From assembly GCF_028769735.1 (NCBI RefSeq), contig NC_088173.1, positions 13,165,038 through 13,229,037 on the forward strand: a stretch of 64,000 bases of DNA. The letters are read 5' to 3'. Source of the stretch: Zonotrichia leucophrys gambelii (Eukaryota > Chordata > Aves > Passeriformes > Passerellidae). A program made the translations under genes and the position numbers. The notes beneath the pieces are model-generated. The model was given only the letters and a program-made list of their open reading frames with translations, ran no database searches and was not told the DNA's origin. This document shows positions 51,701-62,484 of the stretch, piece after piece; the first letter of the stretch is position 1, and every line of letters begins with the position of its first letter.

Positions 51701-52497
51701 TGATTCTTTCAATACTCCCTGTAAAAGTGATGCAGCCCCAGTGCACTGATTCTAAACCTGGGGGCAGGTAGTTTCCTCTTGTGAAGTGCCTCTAGTAACT
51801 AAAGCCTAAATGGCTTTAGGTGCTTTCTGCTTTTTCCAGTTTACTTAGCTCTCCCACTTTTGATTTTGATTTTGCTCTGTCATTTTGTGATTGTGGGTTG
51901 TTGGTTTTTTAATTGGTGCTATTTATTTTTATTCTGATAGATTACATATCATTATGCCACAGTCACTCCAGCTGGCTTCCATTTTTTAAAGAAATTTTTT
52001 TCACTCTTCTCAGCTAGTCTTAGTGAGACTTTTCCCTTCAGTCTGCACAGAAGTTCCCATTAATATCCATAGTGCTTGAGTATGTGCACTAAGGGAATGT
52101 GTCTCTTGGTGTGAGGGATCTGTGGCAGACAGCCTCTGTCACACAGTGTTGGGAGCTTTTACTGCCATCTTCATTTTATATTGCTGTCAGACATCTGCAA
52201 ACCTCATTTGTGCCATCTTCATTGCCTTGACCATGATCTCTGCCACCTTCCCAAGACAGCATCCGTCACAGCCAGCACACACAAGGAGGAAGAGGGGAGG
52301 TACAAGGTATATAAGGGCCACACTCTGCTCCCTTTGTGATAAGCTTTGTGTTTCAGTGAATGCAGATGCCATTATGGCTGTGTACCTGACAACTGGGAAT
52401 TGTTGCGTGGATGACAGTCTTGCATCACTCTTTCTTTGGGATTGCAGTTGGGGAGCTTTGTGTGTATTTTAATGGGATATTGTTTTGTCTCTCTCAG
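48761..52497 (+). other. SORBS2: SORBS2 intron, 3.7 kb
   Basis: It begins gtaattat and ends ttgtctctctcag. A small inverted repeat (atctgggt and acccagat) lies at 49456-49474. Near the 3' end is a TATA box, listed separately. No transposon is recognised; the 114-codon minus-strand frame at 50726-51070 has no familiar domain. Confidence 0.8.
52308..52410 (+). promoter_or_regulatory. SORBS2: Candidate TATA-box promoter upstream of exon 52498
   Basis: A consensus TATATAAG occurs at 52308-52315. A start site would be expected about 30 bases downstream, near 52340. An ATG at 52411 opens a frame ([20 protein letters not shown] onward) that runs without a stop through the acceptor of the exon at 52498 and stays in the SORBS2 frame, so an unspliced first exon could encode an alternative N-terminus of 29 extra residues. 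Two earlier ATGs at 52360 and 52374 are out of frame and would act as short upstream frames. The TATA box is seen; promoter use is inference. Confidence 0.3.
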
Positions 52498-52642
52498 GCT
52501 CAGATCACAGTGAATGGGAATTCTGGCACTGCTGCCAGCCCAGTGAGTCACTTTCAAAGGCCTTTTTCCCCTTCTTCAGCTTACCCTCCACCAGCTTCAC
52601 TCAATTCCAACATTGTTATCATGCAGCATGGCAGGATGATGG
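52498..52642 (+). CDS. SORBS2: SORBS2 exon [10 protein letters not shown] to MQHGRMM
   Basis: This 145-nt exon starts in phase 0 after ttgtctctctcag and ends in phase 1 at donor gtaagcc. It encodes [20 protein letters not shown], then [15 protein letters not shown] and [13 protein letters not shown], closely matching mammalian SORBS2 ([10 protein letters not shown], then a YYQRPFSPSAYSLPASLN block). The methionine that mammals have in SPMSYYQ is valine here (SPVSHF), so a short isoform starting at that residue could not be made from this gene. The SORBS1 paralogue has a comparable SSAYPSTTIV segment. It is probably a disordered proline/serine linker leading into the SoHo region. Confidence 0.93.
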
Positions 52643-54964
52643 GTAAGCCTCACACAGAATGTTTGCTTTATACATTGCACAATGTATTCTGATTCATGTG
52701 GTAAAGGCTGCAAACAATTGCAGAGTGCTTCAGGTCCCTAATGAAGGTATTGTCTATTCATCTACCTTGGGAAGTAAATGCAAAAACATAATAGCATTTA
52801 TTGTTAGGTACAGCAGTGATCCTCAACTGGAGTTACTGGTAAGTTTTATAACCTAGGTGTGTGAGCTAACCTCTTGCCAATTTTCTACTGGCTTTACCAA
52901 GGAAACGGCATCTATCAAAATCACTCAACCTGTCCAGCCCTTTCACATTTTGCCATAAGAAAGTGAGGGCCCACTTTGTACTTTGCTCCTCCCTACAACT
53001 TCCTTAATTCTTCAGCAGAAATACTGTCAACAAAGGGAGAGGCTCTGAGCTGTTAAAAACCTAAAGCCACATCAATCTCAAACTTGTTCATGTATTTTTT
53101 TAGAGCATCTTTAATTTAAAAATTAAACACAAACCAAGTACTATCAGCCTTGGGCTCTTTGCCAGTCTTATCCCATTTTGCCAAGAGAATAATTTACTTG
53201 CTTTTTCTGCCAGTGTTGTGCATATTTAGAAAAGATTATACATGCCAAATAACTTGAATGTGGTCCCACAGTTTACATTTTTTTTTTGTGCTTGCAGAGA
53301 AATTAGGTGACAGTTCTTGCTCTGAGACATCTTAGACAAATGCTGCTGTCATCATAGTGATAAGTACAAAAACTGTATACATGGGTTACTCCAAATCCCA
53401 GAATTCTAGAGTTTTTGAGTGCTTCCAGTTTACTCATTTAAAGATCTATCAGTACTGGTTTGGATATACTTGAAATACGTATTTTCCCAAGACTTTCACT
53501 CTTGCATGATGCTAGAGTTCAGTGTTCCACAGTAAGAGCCTGATTTAATTCTCCTTGCTCATGTAAAAAAACCCCTGGTGGCCTCAGTTTGAGGCCTATG
53601 AAGAACGAAGGATCAAATCCAAAATGTTTTCTAAATTTAACATCATGCATTTTGGGAAAAAGTTCCAAATATTCAGACGTTTGCCACACAGAGTTGCCCC
53701 TCGCCATATATGTGTAGCACTGAATTATTTACAGGATTTCAGACTTGAGTAAACAGCTGAAACAGCCATGCCAAATCCAGCACTGCAATGGGGTGAGCAG
53801 AAATATACAAATTAAAATTAGAGCTTTAAGTCACTGGAGCTCCTTTTACTGAGGAGTCACTGAGGCTCATATTACAACTCATATTTTTCTTCAGAATAAT
53901 CAGTGGATATTAATGCCACATGAAAGTCAATTTTTATTGTCACCATTAGTGTTAGAACATACATTTTTACTCCCTGCATTCATTTATTCTGCAGTGGAAC
54001 CATCTCACTTTACCTCAATTTGCAAAATAGAGGCTTTGTAATAGCAGCCCACTAATTTACTGAAACTTGCTGCCTGAAGGAGTAGGGCTCTTTTTCCTGT
54101 ACACAGGAAAGAGTGCATTGTCTGCAGAAGTACAAATTTTCATGTCACATCCCAGCACTGAGGTGTTTCTTAGGTTTTGTTCTGCATTTTAGAAGGAAAT
54201 GGTAATAGTGATATATTAATTTAATTAGTTATAAAGGAAGATTTGAAGGGGAAGGGTAGAAATATTGCAGGTCACTATAAAACAGTAGCAGATTGAACAC
54301 TTCACCCGAATTACTGTAGGTGGATTATCAGATTGCTCTACAGGTGCTGGGTTACCAAAAACCATTTTTATGGATTATACGTGGAGTCCCATAAACATAT
54401 CAACACACGTTAAGGAAGAACACTTATGTCAGGATTTTTTTCTTAAAAATATTCATGCATCAAAACTTCATGTTTCTTAGCATGTATGACATAAGTTTTT
54501 GTGCAAGGCTGTCTTCTGTGCTTAGAGAACAGCAATTTTCTATAGTTTGCTGGGCTTGGTGGGTGGAAGTTTTGAAATTATGTCACTGGTTTCCAAGGAA
54601 CAGGTAGAAAAGGTGCAAAAGTTTGATTTATAGGAGAAAGGCTACTGCACCTTTCTCAACAGATTTTGCTATGTTTATGGGGCTTTTTTCTCTTTTTATT
54701 GAGCAAGACATTGTGAAAAAGTACTTCTACTCTAATTCTGAGTTTAATAGTTTGTCTGGTCCTTAAATAAGTTTATAATTCTGTTAATGTAACATTAAGT
54801 AGGGCAAATCCCAAGTAAAGATGATATTTCTTTTTAAAAAATGTATATATATGCAATTAAGATTGTCAGCCTTTGTAGAGTGTACTGAAATGGGAAAGTA
54901 TGTTTTAACTGCCAAGTATGATTATTCTGTCATTACACAATTTTCTGTCATGTTATCTTTACAG
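52643..54964 (+). other. SORBS2: SORBS2 intron, 2.3 kb
   Basis: It begins gtaagcc and ends ttatctttacag. No gene, known transposon or notable repeat is recognised. Confidence 0.9.
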
Positions 54965-55140
54965 AGTCCACAGAGACATACTCACAGCATGTTCAGAATG
55001 TTGGCACCACCACCACCACCAGTACAATACCAATCTGTAGATCCTCAGAAGAAGAAAAAAAAATCACAGTAATTAAAGCTCCACATTATGCAGGGATTGG
55101 CCCGGTAGATGAATCTGGAATCCCTACAGCAATTAGAACG
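54965..55140 (+). CDS. SORBS2: SORBS2 exon, start of sorbin-homology (SoHo) region
   Basis: This 176-nt exon starts in phase 1 and ends in phase 0 at donor gtaggaa. It encodes [20 protein letters not shown], then [20 protein letters not shown] and [19 protein letters not shown]. The second half is nearly identical to mammalian SORBS2 ([20 protein letters not shown]) and forms the front of the SoHo domain, which in this family binds flotillin and recruits the adaptor to lipid rafts. A run of five threonine codons (ACC ACC ACC ACC ACC) replaces the GTTSSS of mammals and may vary in length. Confidence 0.95.
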
Positions 55141-55633
55141 GTAGGAAATTCTGGGAAATCTGTGTATGAACTCATACAATGAACTGATTGTTGGTAATGG
55201 GTTTTTCACATTCTTCTACTCTTATATAATTTGGAATAGAGCGTGTGTAATCAGCAGCCTTGTGAATATAATATTGTGTGTTGACGAAAAGGAGAATGCT
55301 GATGGGAGCATAATTGGGCAACCTCATGTTTCTAGTTTTAATTAGAAGTAGCCAAAATTTTGTGTCTTTCTTGTGTCTCTTGTAGTTCTTGCCTTTTGGA
55401 GATGCACAGTAATTGCATTTGGTTTATTTCTGAAATAAAGCTTATGCATACTATATATATATGTAAATATGTATGTGTGTGCAAATAATCATATGTACAT
55501 CTGTGTGTATATGCAAAAATCTTACACCTCTGCATTTTTTGGGGCAGTGTTCTCATGTCATCAGGGTAGTGTAGAAATGTGCAGTTTTGTTCTGCTGGCA
55601 ATCTAAGGGAGCAGCATTTTCGTGACAGTGCAG

Positions 55634-55942
55634 TAAATAATCCTTGTGCCCTTGAGTGACACGTAAGCGAATAGCTGGGCAGCCCTTTCATTGTGAGCAG
55701 CCCCGTTCTGATCATCTGCCGCTGGTCACTGCTTGAGTGGTCCCAGGATGTCAGACTGAAGAGTTTTGTTTTCACTATGCTGCAGCATTCTTTCCACTCT
55801 GCTGTCAGGGCAGCCTCTTCTGGCTGCTCCAGAGAGCGCAGAGGCAGCTGCACTGGCTCTGTAAAGGCAGCACTTGCTGGCCTCCCCAGCCAGAGAGGAA
55901 CTGCTGTGCTGCACGGACAAAGGCAGAAGAGTGGCAGCCAGG
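55634..55942 (+). promoter_or_regulatory. SORBS2: Presumed internal promoter and 5' leader of the short SORBS2 isoform
   Basis: The roughly 260 bases before the alternative ATG at 55943 are markedly richer in G and C than the surrounding intron, with several CpGs (ccgttctg, tgccgctgg, gagcgcag, gcacggac). A weak TATA-like TAAATAA lies at 55634-55640, and a CAGCTG E-box lies at 55845-55850. I infer a leader and proximal promoter from the composition and from the exon it precedes. The exact start site cannot be read from sequence, and several out-of-frame ATGs occur if the leader is as long as the GC-rich patch. Confidence 0.4.
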
Positions 55943-55966
55943 ATGAAAGCGGCAGAGCCCTTGCAG
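55943..55966 (+). CDS. SORBS2: SORBS2 alternative first coding exon, MKAAEPLQ
   Basis: The ATG has a purine at -3 (aggATGa), and eight codons encode MKAAEPLQ before a phase-0 donor, gtgaagtc. Joined to the exon at 60395 this gives [20 protein letters not shown]. Mammalian SORBS2 has a short isoform that I recall as beginning [16 protein letters not shown], so length, sequence and splice phase all agree. The product would lack the whole N-terminal region and the first part of the SoHo region. The 5' limit of the exon is unknown. This rests on memory of the mammalian isoform plus the clear phase match. Confidence 0.75.
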
Positions 55967-57837
55967 GTGAAGTCTTAGGGAGGTGCAGGGGTGTAGCAGC
56001 TGTTGGATGTATCCTGTCTGCCAATATTGACATATGGGGGGCTATGTTGTATTGCCAAGAATTGCTTCAAGGGACTGAAAAATTAGAGGGGAAACCAGGA
56101 ATTAATGGAGAAAATCAATAGGAAAAAATCAGGATAAGTGGTAAGATGAGGAAAATTTTTATAGGAATGGGGGGGAACTCTGACATTTCTTGCTTTATTT
56201 ATGACATTAAAAAGTTACATGATCAGAATCTTTTAAAAATGAAGACATTTCTTTCCAGCAATGCTCTAGCTTTCTGTTCTCTTTTTAAGTAAATAGTGCC
56301 TTTGCTTTATATTGGATATGGTAATTGGTTTTGTGCTTTTTTAGTAGCAGATTGTTCTAATAGGGTGCATATCAGTTATATAAGATTATAACAGAAATTC
56401 CCCTTAAGTGTGCCTAATGAAGCTGGCAATCTGCCAAACTATATTTAACTTTCAGGTTGTATGATCTGAGTCTTTCAGATTTTCTCCTAAAAATATAATT
56501 CAGTTTGAATTAGGACATTTTCCTGCTGGTTTTGCTTTGATTTTTGGTGTGTTTCAATTTCAAGAAATCTTATAGCCTGTAATCTTGCTATTATAGAAAC
56601 AATTCTCACAATCACATAGAAATTAAAACTTTATGCTAGCGTGTGTATGTATGAGTGTATCTGATGTGCCATTTTGCATCCTTATTCTACTTCCTTAACA
56701 CATAGCTGGTAGTAAAATTGTTTTCAAGATACTTATTTGAGTTTCCTTTATAAGTGTGCACAAGTATATTTGAGCCCTGTGTATCCCAGCTGAGCAAGAA
56801 CAAAGTTGGTATAGTTGTCAGCAAGACTCAAATATGCTGCATCTTGCAAAAGTGCTAAAACTGCATTTTCCATTAATAGTAGAAGGTAGAGTATATCACC
56901 TGCCCTTTCTCCAAGGTCAGTGAGCAATCCAAATAGGAATCTTCTCCCAGAAGGTTTGCCCTCAGTCCATCTGAAGAGAGAAGTTTACAAATTAATTCAA
57001 TTTATCATTGCACATAAAGTTTAGAAGTTTCACTCTTCCCTCTTTGCAAAAATGGCAACAGTCTATCAAAAAAGCAGTAAATGAAGATTCAGGGGTGATA
57101 GGTAAAACACACTGTGTTCCAAAATGCTGTGCTGCTCAAAGTTTATTAAGAACTCAGGAGTATCTGTGTTCCAGATTTTGAGTGCTTCTTAAGAGTAAAG
57201 AGGTTTTGCAAGATGTGATCGTCTCCTCCGAGTCTGTCTTCACTCTTAGATCATGGTTTGAGACAGCTGTTTAGCCAAGGAAAACAGAAAGATTTTCTTC
57301 CTATTCCTGCTAACCCATTTTGTATCAGGCTTCTGAGAAGGGAAGGACTCCTATAAAGCTTTTTATTCACTCAGAACCCCCATCCCATGTTAACATGTGG
57401 CTTCTATGCCGCTTTAGCTCCTTCTAGCTCTGGGAAATGCAAGTCTGAAAATTCAGATTGTTGTTAGGTTCTGCCTTTGTGCCAAGCCCTGCCCCAAAGA
57501 TGGTAAAATTCCAAGACGCTAAAAATGAAGTCTCTGAAAAAGAGAGGATAAAATGCTGTTCAATCAGAAAAGCATTCAGTCAAATATAGCACAGTTTACC
57601 ACTGATGGGGACCTGGGAAAGGAAAAGCCAGATTCATGGAAAGCAGTAAGGCTGCACTGTTTTAGTCCATCCAAAATGATTGCTTTATATCTAATTATCA
57701 AAATTAATTGGTAGACTGAAAAGGCCTCTACTTAGTAAGAGTGAAAACAATTCAAGTCCTGCTAGGTTTCTTTTCCATACTTAGTGATGTAATATTTCAG
57801 CTCATAAAAAACAAAAAACACAAAAAAACAGAGGTTC

Positions 57838-57990
57838 ACTGAAAGTCTCAGAATATTCTTGAGTTGGAAGATCCACAAGGATCATCATCAAGTCCAGTTC
57901 TTAAGTGAATAGCCCATATGGGGATGCAAGCATTATCAGCACCCTGTTCCCACCGGCTGAGCTAATCTCAGGGTCAGAGAGGCCTCCTTT
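57838..57990 (-). mobile_element. CR1 LINE 3' fragment, reverse orientation
   Basis: The stretch tctcagaatattcttgagtt, then ggaagatccacaaggatcat, then catcaagtccagttc, matches the usual reverse-strand reading of an avian CR1 tail (agaatattctgagttggaag, then ggacccacaaggatca). It continues with gcattatcagcaccctgttc and the ctgagctaatctcagg block, which fits the segment ttattagcacca followed by aactgagcta that occurs further into these copies. No coding remains. Confidence 0.72.
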
Positions 57991-59354
57991 AATTGCATAC
58001 TTCCTGATGGATGATTACAATATTGCAGGGATTATGGACTTTCCAAAGGAGCAATTGCAGTTGCTTCTTATGTCCTCTACGTGCTGCTTGGCTGATTGTT
58101 TTTTTCACATAGGATGATGCCGTGTTCCAACATTTAATTGCATCAGCTGTAATATATGCAAAGCAGGATGGCATCTGAATGGCTTTGTGCATTGTGAATA
58201 CTCTTAATTCCTCAAACTATTTTGGTGTGTGGGATTAGTGAATATAAATTGAGAAAATGAATTTCAAAATTAATGTATTCTATTTCTTAATCCGTCCTGG
58301 TTTATAACATAAAGCCAAGTTACTGGCTGAGGCTGAAACCCCTAGGAGGGTTTGCTGGGAAGATGATGAGAGAAAGAAACATTCAAATATCTAGAAGGAT
58401 GTTGGGAAACCTTCTCTACTCATGGAAGCTTCTCCATACCTGATCTCTGTGTGGGAGCCTCCTTTGACTTTGTGGAGGACCAGACAATGCTTGACAAACA
58501 GCAGGGACATGGCAGCAGTATTCATGCATTATTTGTGATTTGTTCATCTGCCACTGGTTGGAAGACTCTTCTTCATTTAATACAATCAGAAAGGCAGTCA
58601 CAGTATCATGGGACTGTTGCTGTGGGAAATGAGGAGAAGCAGGGAGGTTATGTCCATCAGTGTGAATTGCTTCAGACCTCCTGGAATTGTAAATTTCTGA
58701 GAATATATCATCCTGGAGCACTAAACAGCATACTTGTTTCAAGTCCAGCTAAATTATTCTAACCAGAGTTCCACTAGTGTAGATATTTAATACCTTTAGG
58801 AAAACAATATGAATATGACCCAAATCTCTTTCTGAATAGCTTACACTTGGCAGAACTCAGCACATTGGTAGGTGGGGGAAGGGACCTATTTTATCTTGAG
58901 ACAAAACTGAGCCTCCTTTACCTCTGTCTTGCAAGGCAGGCCTAGGTAAAAAGCAAAACTCTGCTTTATTTTTTTCTTACCCAGGAGATCCCCAAGTTCT
59001 TCAACTGACTGCTCTTATTTTAAACATTGTTCTAATAATAGTAGCAAATTTATGAGAACTCAATATGAGTCCTCAAAATACAGGACTAGGCAGAAATGCC
59101 TAGTAAGAGCTCACCATTGTAAACAAAGCATATTAGTTATGTAGAGATAACAAGTAATCATGGCAAAGGTGGGATTTAGTAAAGATGGCAGTGTGTGGTG
59201 AACACATGCACATCTGTCCAGTGTTCTGTAGGGAAGAATTCATAGATTTTTGCTTTTTGTGTTAAAGAGTAGTAAGCAAAGTGATTGCAAATTTGGTATT
59301 TGCTGGTGCAAAATAATGCACTTCAAGAGAGGTTCTTTGAATTTTCCCTGTGTG

Positions 59355-59545
59355 CCATGAGGTTTGAACATAGTGGTTTTTGTGGATGCCCCATCCCTTT
59401 AGGTACTCAAGGCTACACTGGATGGAGTTCCAAGCAACCTGGCCTAGTGAACATTGTCCCTGTCGGTGCAAGGGATGTTAGAACTTGATGATCTTTAAAG
59501 TCCCTTTCAACCCAGCCCATTCTATGATTCCATGATTCTTTGCAT
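59355..59545 (+). mobile_element. CR1 LINE 3' fragment with terminal ATTCTATG-type repeat
   Basis: The motifs appear in the order of a forward CR1 3' end: ggatgccccatccctttagg, caaggctacactggatgg, gcaacctggcctagtg, tgtccctgtcggtgcaaggg, gatgatctttaaagtccctt and caacccagccc. It ends with attctatgattccatgattc, the short octamer-type repeat that terminates CR1 copies. The left edge is approximate. It is a 5'-truncated, non-coding insertion. Confidence 0.85.
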
Positions 59546-60394
59546 TAAAACTTCTGCTTTTATGGCTACTGTGGGACAAGTAAAATTCTAGCACCTAAGA
59601 AGGATAATACTGAAAACGTTTGCCTTTGTGTTAATCCTTTCCTGGAATATTATCATCCTACCTGAAAGAAAATTGCAGTAAAAGAGAAAATTCAGAAGGG
59701 TAACAGATAAAAAGAAGCACAAGCAGGAGTCAATATGAGCAGAGTTTGGGAAATTCGAGATTAGGATCACTTAGTTTGCAAAAGTAAGGATAAGTATAAT
59801 TGAATGAGTGATTATTGAATAAGTTAAAATTAAGTTGTCTGGAAAGGGCTTTTAAAACTGGTGAAAAGAATACTCTTTGTTAGCAGTCCAAACATTAACT
59901 CTGAAATATAGTGTGGTCTTAGTTCTTTTCTCAGTAGTATTACAAAGATTTTCTGCATTATTTAACAATTACATTTAGAAAGTAATTTAAGCCAGAAATT
60001 GCCAGGAGGTCAAAAGAAGGACTTCTTACATGCTTGTAATCATAACTGCTGAGATGTTTCTATTTTTCTGTATAGAATCTAGCATTCATCATTGTCAGAT
60101 ACAAGGCACTAAGGTGATGAACTGTTGATCTCACAATAATTCCGATGTTCTGAACCATTATACCTTCCCAGGATCCGAGTCCAAGACTGACTCAATCATC
60201 AGTGTCTTCCAGAATTTGTTACAGGAATTCCACAATAAAATGCATTAATACATTCAAAATACACAGAAACTATTATATTAAATAGAGAATAACATGTAAT
60301 ATTTCTTTCCAGAATAACGTTAAATGTCTGATCCGATCTCTACAGACGGGTATTTTTATTTTGTTGTTAATTGTTAAAACTGTTTTTTTTTCAG

Positions 60395-60461
60395 ACAGTT
60401 GACAGGCCAAAGGATTGGTACAAGACTATGTTCAAGCAAATCCATATGGTTCATAAGCCTG
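60395..60461 (+). CDS. SORBS2: SORBS2 exon, SoHo core [17 protein letters not shown]
   Basis: This 67-nt exon lies between acceptor gtttttttttcag and donor gtgagta, starting in phase 0 and ending in phase 1. It encodes [20 protein letters not shown] then KP, identical as far as I recall to mammalian SORBS2. SORBS1 has [18 protein letters not shown] at this place, and MVHKP distinguishes SORBS2. This is the strongest identification in the window. It is a shared exon for the long isoforms (from 55140) and the short isoform (from 55966). Confidence 0.97.
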
Positions 60462-61266
60462 GTGAGTATGTTCTTGTCTTTGTCTCCTCATGTCCAGTTT
60501 GAGGGATGAGAAATTTTCTACTGTAAATCTCCTACCATCTGCCTTTCTTTTGGAGAACTCCAGTGTTAGAACAGCGTGGGCTAGTAAACAATCTGGTTTA
60601 AGGAAAAATTTTGTGCCTGAATTTAATTGTTGTCATAGAATATATTACTTGGTTTTGCTGAAACTGAGCTTTGGTGGCATTGCTAGCTTTAATGTCCTTT
60701 ATGATTTGCCCCAAGGATGTCAGGAAACTCTGTAAATGGCAATTATGCTCATTATGCCTGCAGAAGGAAGGAGACACTATTCATCTGAGGTAGAGCTAAC
60801 ATTCAGTATGGCCACACAGAATGTTAGTGGGAGAATAAGAAATGTAGGCAGGAGAATGTTGGCTTACAGGCTCTAACTTGAACACTAGTCACACAGAAGA
60901 TATTTAGGATTGCCTGTTGTGATAGGAACAACAGCTTAACAGTCTGTAGCAGAGGAAGGCTAACAAAAGGAAGGAATCAAGTTTGGGAAGGGGAAAAGAA
61001 CAGACAGTAATTTGCAGTTTGGTGCTAACTTAGTAAGTATGCAATATGAGTGACACGATCAGAAGATAAAACACAATAAGATGGTAAAACCAGCCTAAAT
61101 ATAGTGGGAAGACATAGTCTTTCAAAAGCACCTATGAGACAAGGAAAAGAAATACAGTGCTTGATTGCTTACCAATCTTTTATTTGTATTTGCAAAGACA
61201 AAGCTCAGTTTCTGTGATGAACTGGCATGTATGGCCCTACTGTAACATATGTATTTCTTTTTGTAG
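60462..61266 (+). other. SORBS2: SORBS2 intron, 805 nt
   Basis: It starts gtgagta and ends atttctttttgtag. No gene or repeat element is recognised. Confidence 0.92.
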
Positions 61267-61311
61267 ATGACGACACAGACTTGTATAATACTGCATATGC
61301 ATACAATACTG
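61267..61311 (+). CDS. SORBS2: SORBS2 small exon DDDTDLYNTAYAYNT
   Basis: This 45-nt exon has phase 1 at both ends, acceptor tttttgtag and donor gtaggaa. It reads DDDTDLYNTAYAYNT, matching DDDTDMYNTPYTYNA of mammalian SORBS2. It is acidic and tyrosine-rich; the repeated Y residues are plausible kinase sites, and ArgBP2 is known as a partner and substrate of Abl-family kinases. Being frame-neutral, it could be alternatively spliced. Confidence 0.94.
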
Positions 61312-62484
61312 GTAGGAATTACTCCGTGTTCAAAACGACGCTTTGTTAATGTCAGCAAGTGATGGTGTAGTTAACTCTTCACGCTCGCTTTTGCAATGCT
61401 TGTAGACACACTTCCTAGTGTCTCGTTTGATCTCAGTTGTTCATGCCTTTTTCCCCCACATGAAACAAGTTTAATTTTCATTTCATTCTTACTACAGAAA
61501 TTAATTGCAGCTGTGGACCTCTTGCTGTAGAGGGATACCCTGTGGTTTCTTGATTTCATTGCATTTATTTTCACTAGTGATTGTTAGTAACGCAGCCTTT
61601 CCTTTATAGAAATGGAAAGGGAACTACTGTGTGAAAATGAAAATGCTAATTACTAACATGGAAAGACAAAAATAATTTACTGAATACACTTTAAAAATAT
61701 GCAGCGAGAGTGCCTAATAAAATTGATTTTTTTTACAAACTTCTCCATTTTTGTTATAAGCATTCATGTTGACGTTATTTAGCCACAAGAAAAGACATAT
61801 TCATCTAAGATATATAATCATTGTGTCTTAAGATTATACCCATATGGTAAAATTATTTCCAAAACAAGCAAAAATGAAAGCATGAATAGACTGTGCAAAA
61901 AGGCTATAGTGCCTTCTGCAAAACAGCCATTCAATTTTTTTTCATTTTAGTTTTTGTAGCATTAAACATGCTTTGAATAATGCCTTTTTCTGTGCTGTTC
62001 AGATGACTTGTTGTGGGTCAGTGGTTTGACATCTCTTTGTACTCTTGTGATCATCCTCAAGATACGCTATTGCCTCATCATCACAAATCAAATAGTTATT
62101 AAAACAATCAAAAAAGGTGTGTTTCCTGCCTCTTCTCTATCTTCTGAACATGGAACAACTGAGCAACAGGATGAGCCTGGAGATTAATTACAGGCTGTCA
62201 TTAACAGACGTGATGGATGTATACACCCATTAACTTCTCCATCAAATTAGCTTATTTTAACTGCAATGCACTTTACCTATGTGTTTGCAACTTTGTGTAA
62301 AAATATATAAGAAGCTCTCTAATGAGCTGCACAATACACAGCAATGTACTTTTAAAACTCATTTACACGTTTTTGTAATCTTGCCATTTTATGGAGTTAC
62401 TGTGGGTTCTTGTAGCAGTCCATGTTGTGCTTTTTTAAGACTTAATCTTATGTTATGACTGTTTCTGGTTTTGTTTTATATTAG
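61312..62484 (+). other. SORBS2: SORBS2 intron, 1.2 kb, with candidate cassette exon
   Basis: It starts gtaggaa and ends ttttatattag. Apart from the candidate exon at 62003-62116, no gene, repeat or transposon is recognised. Confidence 0.85.
62003..62116 (+). CDS. SORBS2: Candidate hydrophobic cassette exon (38 codons), unproven
   Basis: A pyrimidine tract and acceptor (ctttttctgtgctgttcag) precede 114 stop-free bases in the SORBS2 frame that end at a donor-like gtgtgtt. Both ends are phase 1, exactly compatible with the flanking exons at 61311 and 62485. The peptide would read DDLLWVSGLTSLCTLVIILK then IRYCLIITNQIVIKTIKK, with a strongly hydrophobic first half like a membrane segment and a basic end. 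That is unlike the polar sorbin linkers, I know no such SORBS2 exon, and 38 open codons in the right phase can occur by chance. It could be a conserved intronic splicing element or simple noise. Confidence 0.2.

Larger units (their letters stand above)
55141..60394 (+). other. SORBS2: SORBS2 intron, 5.3 kb, containing an alternative first exon
   Basis: It runs from gtaggaa to tgtttttttttcag. It holds the GC-richer alternative first exon near 55943, two CR1 remnants at 57838 and 59355, and an AT/GT-rich low-complexity stretch at about 55451-55515. The long minus-strand frame at 55338-56033 is a shadow over this GC-rich patch. Confidence 0.85.

Noticed and set aside
55338..56033. 231-codon open frame on the minus strand
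   Set aside because: It overlays the GC-rich alternative first exon on the other strand, ends in low-complexity His/Tyr/Thr sequence from a GT/TA repeat, and shows no recognisable domain.
55693..56121. 142-codon plus-strand open frame over the alternative exon
   Set aside because: It is out of frame with the MKAAEPLQ start and runs past its donor. It looks like a composition effect of the GC-rich patch.
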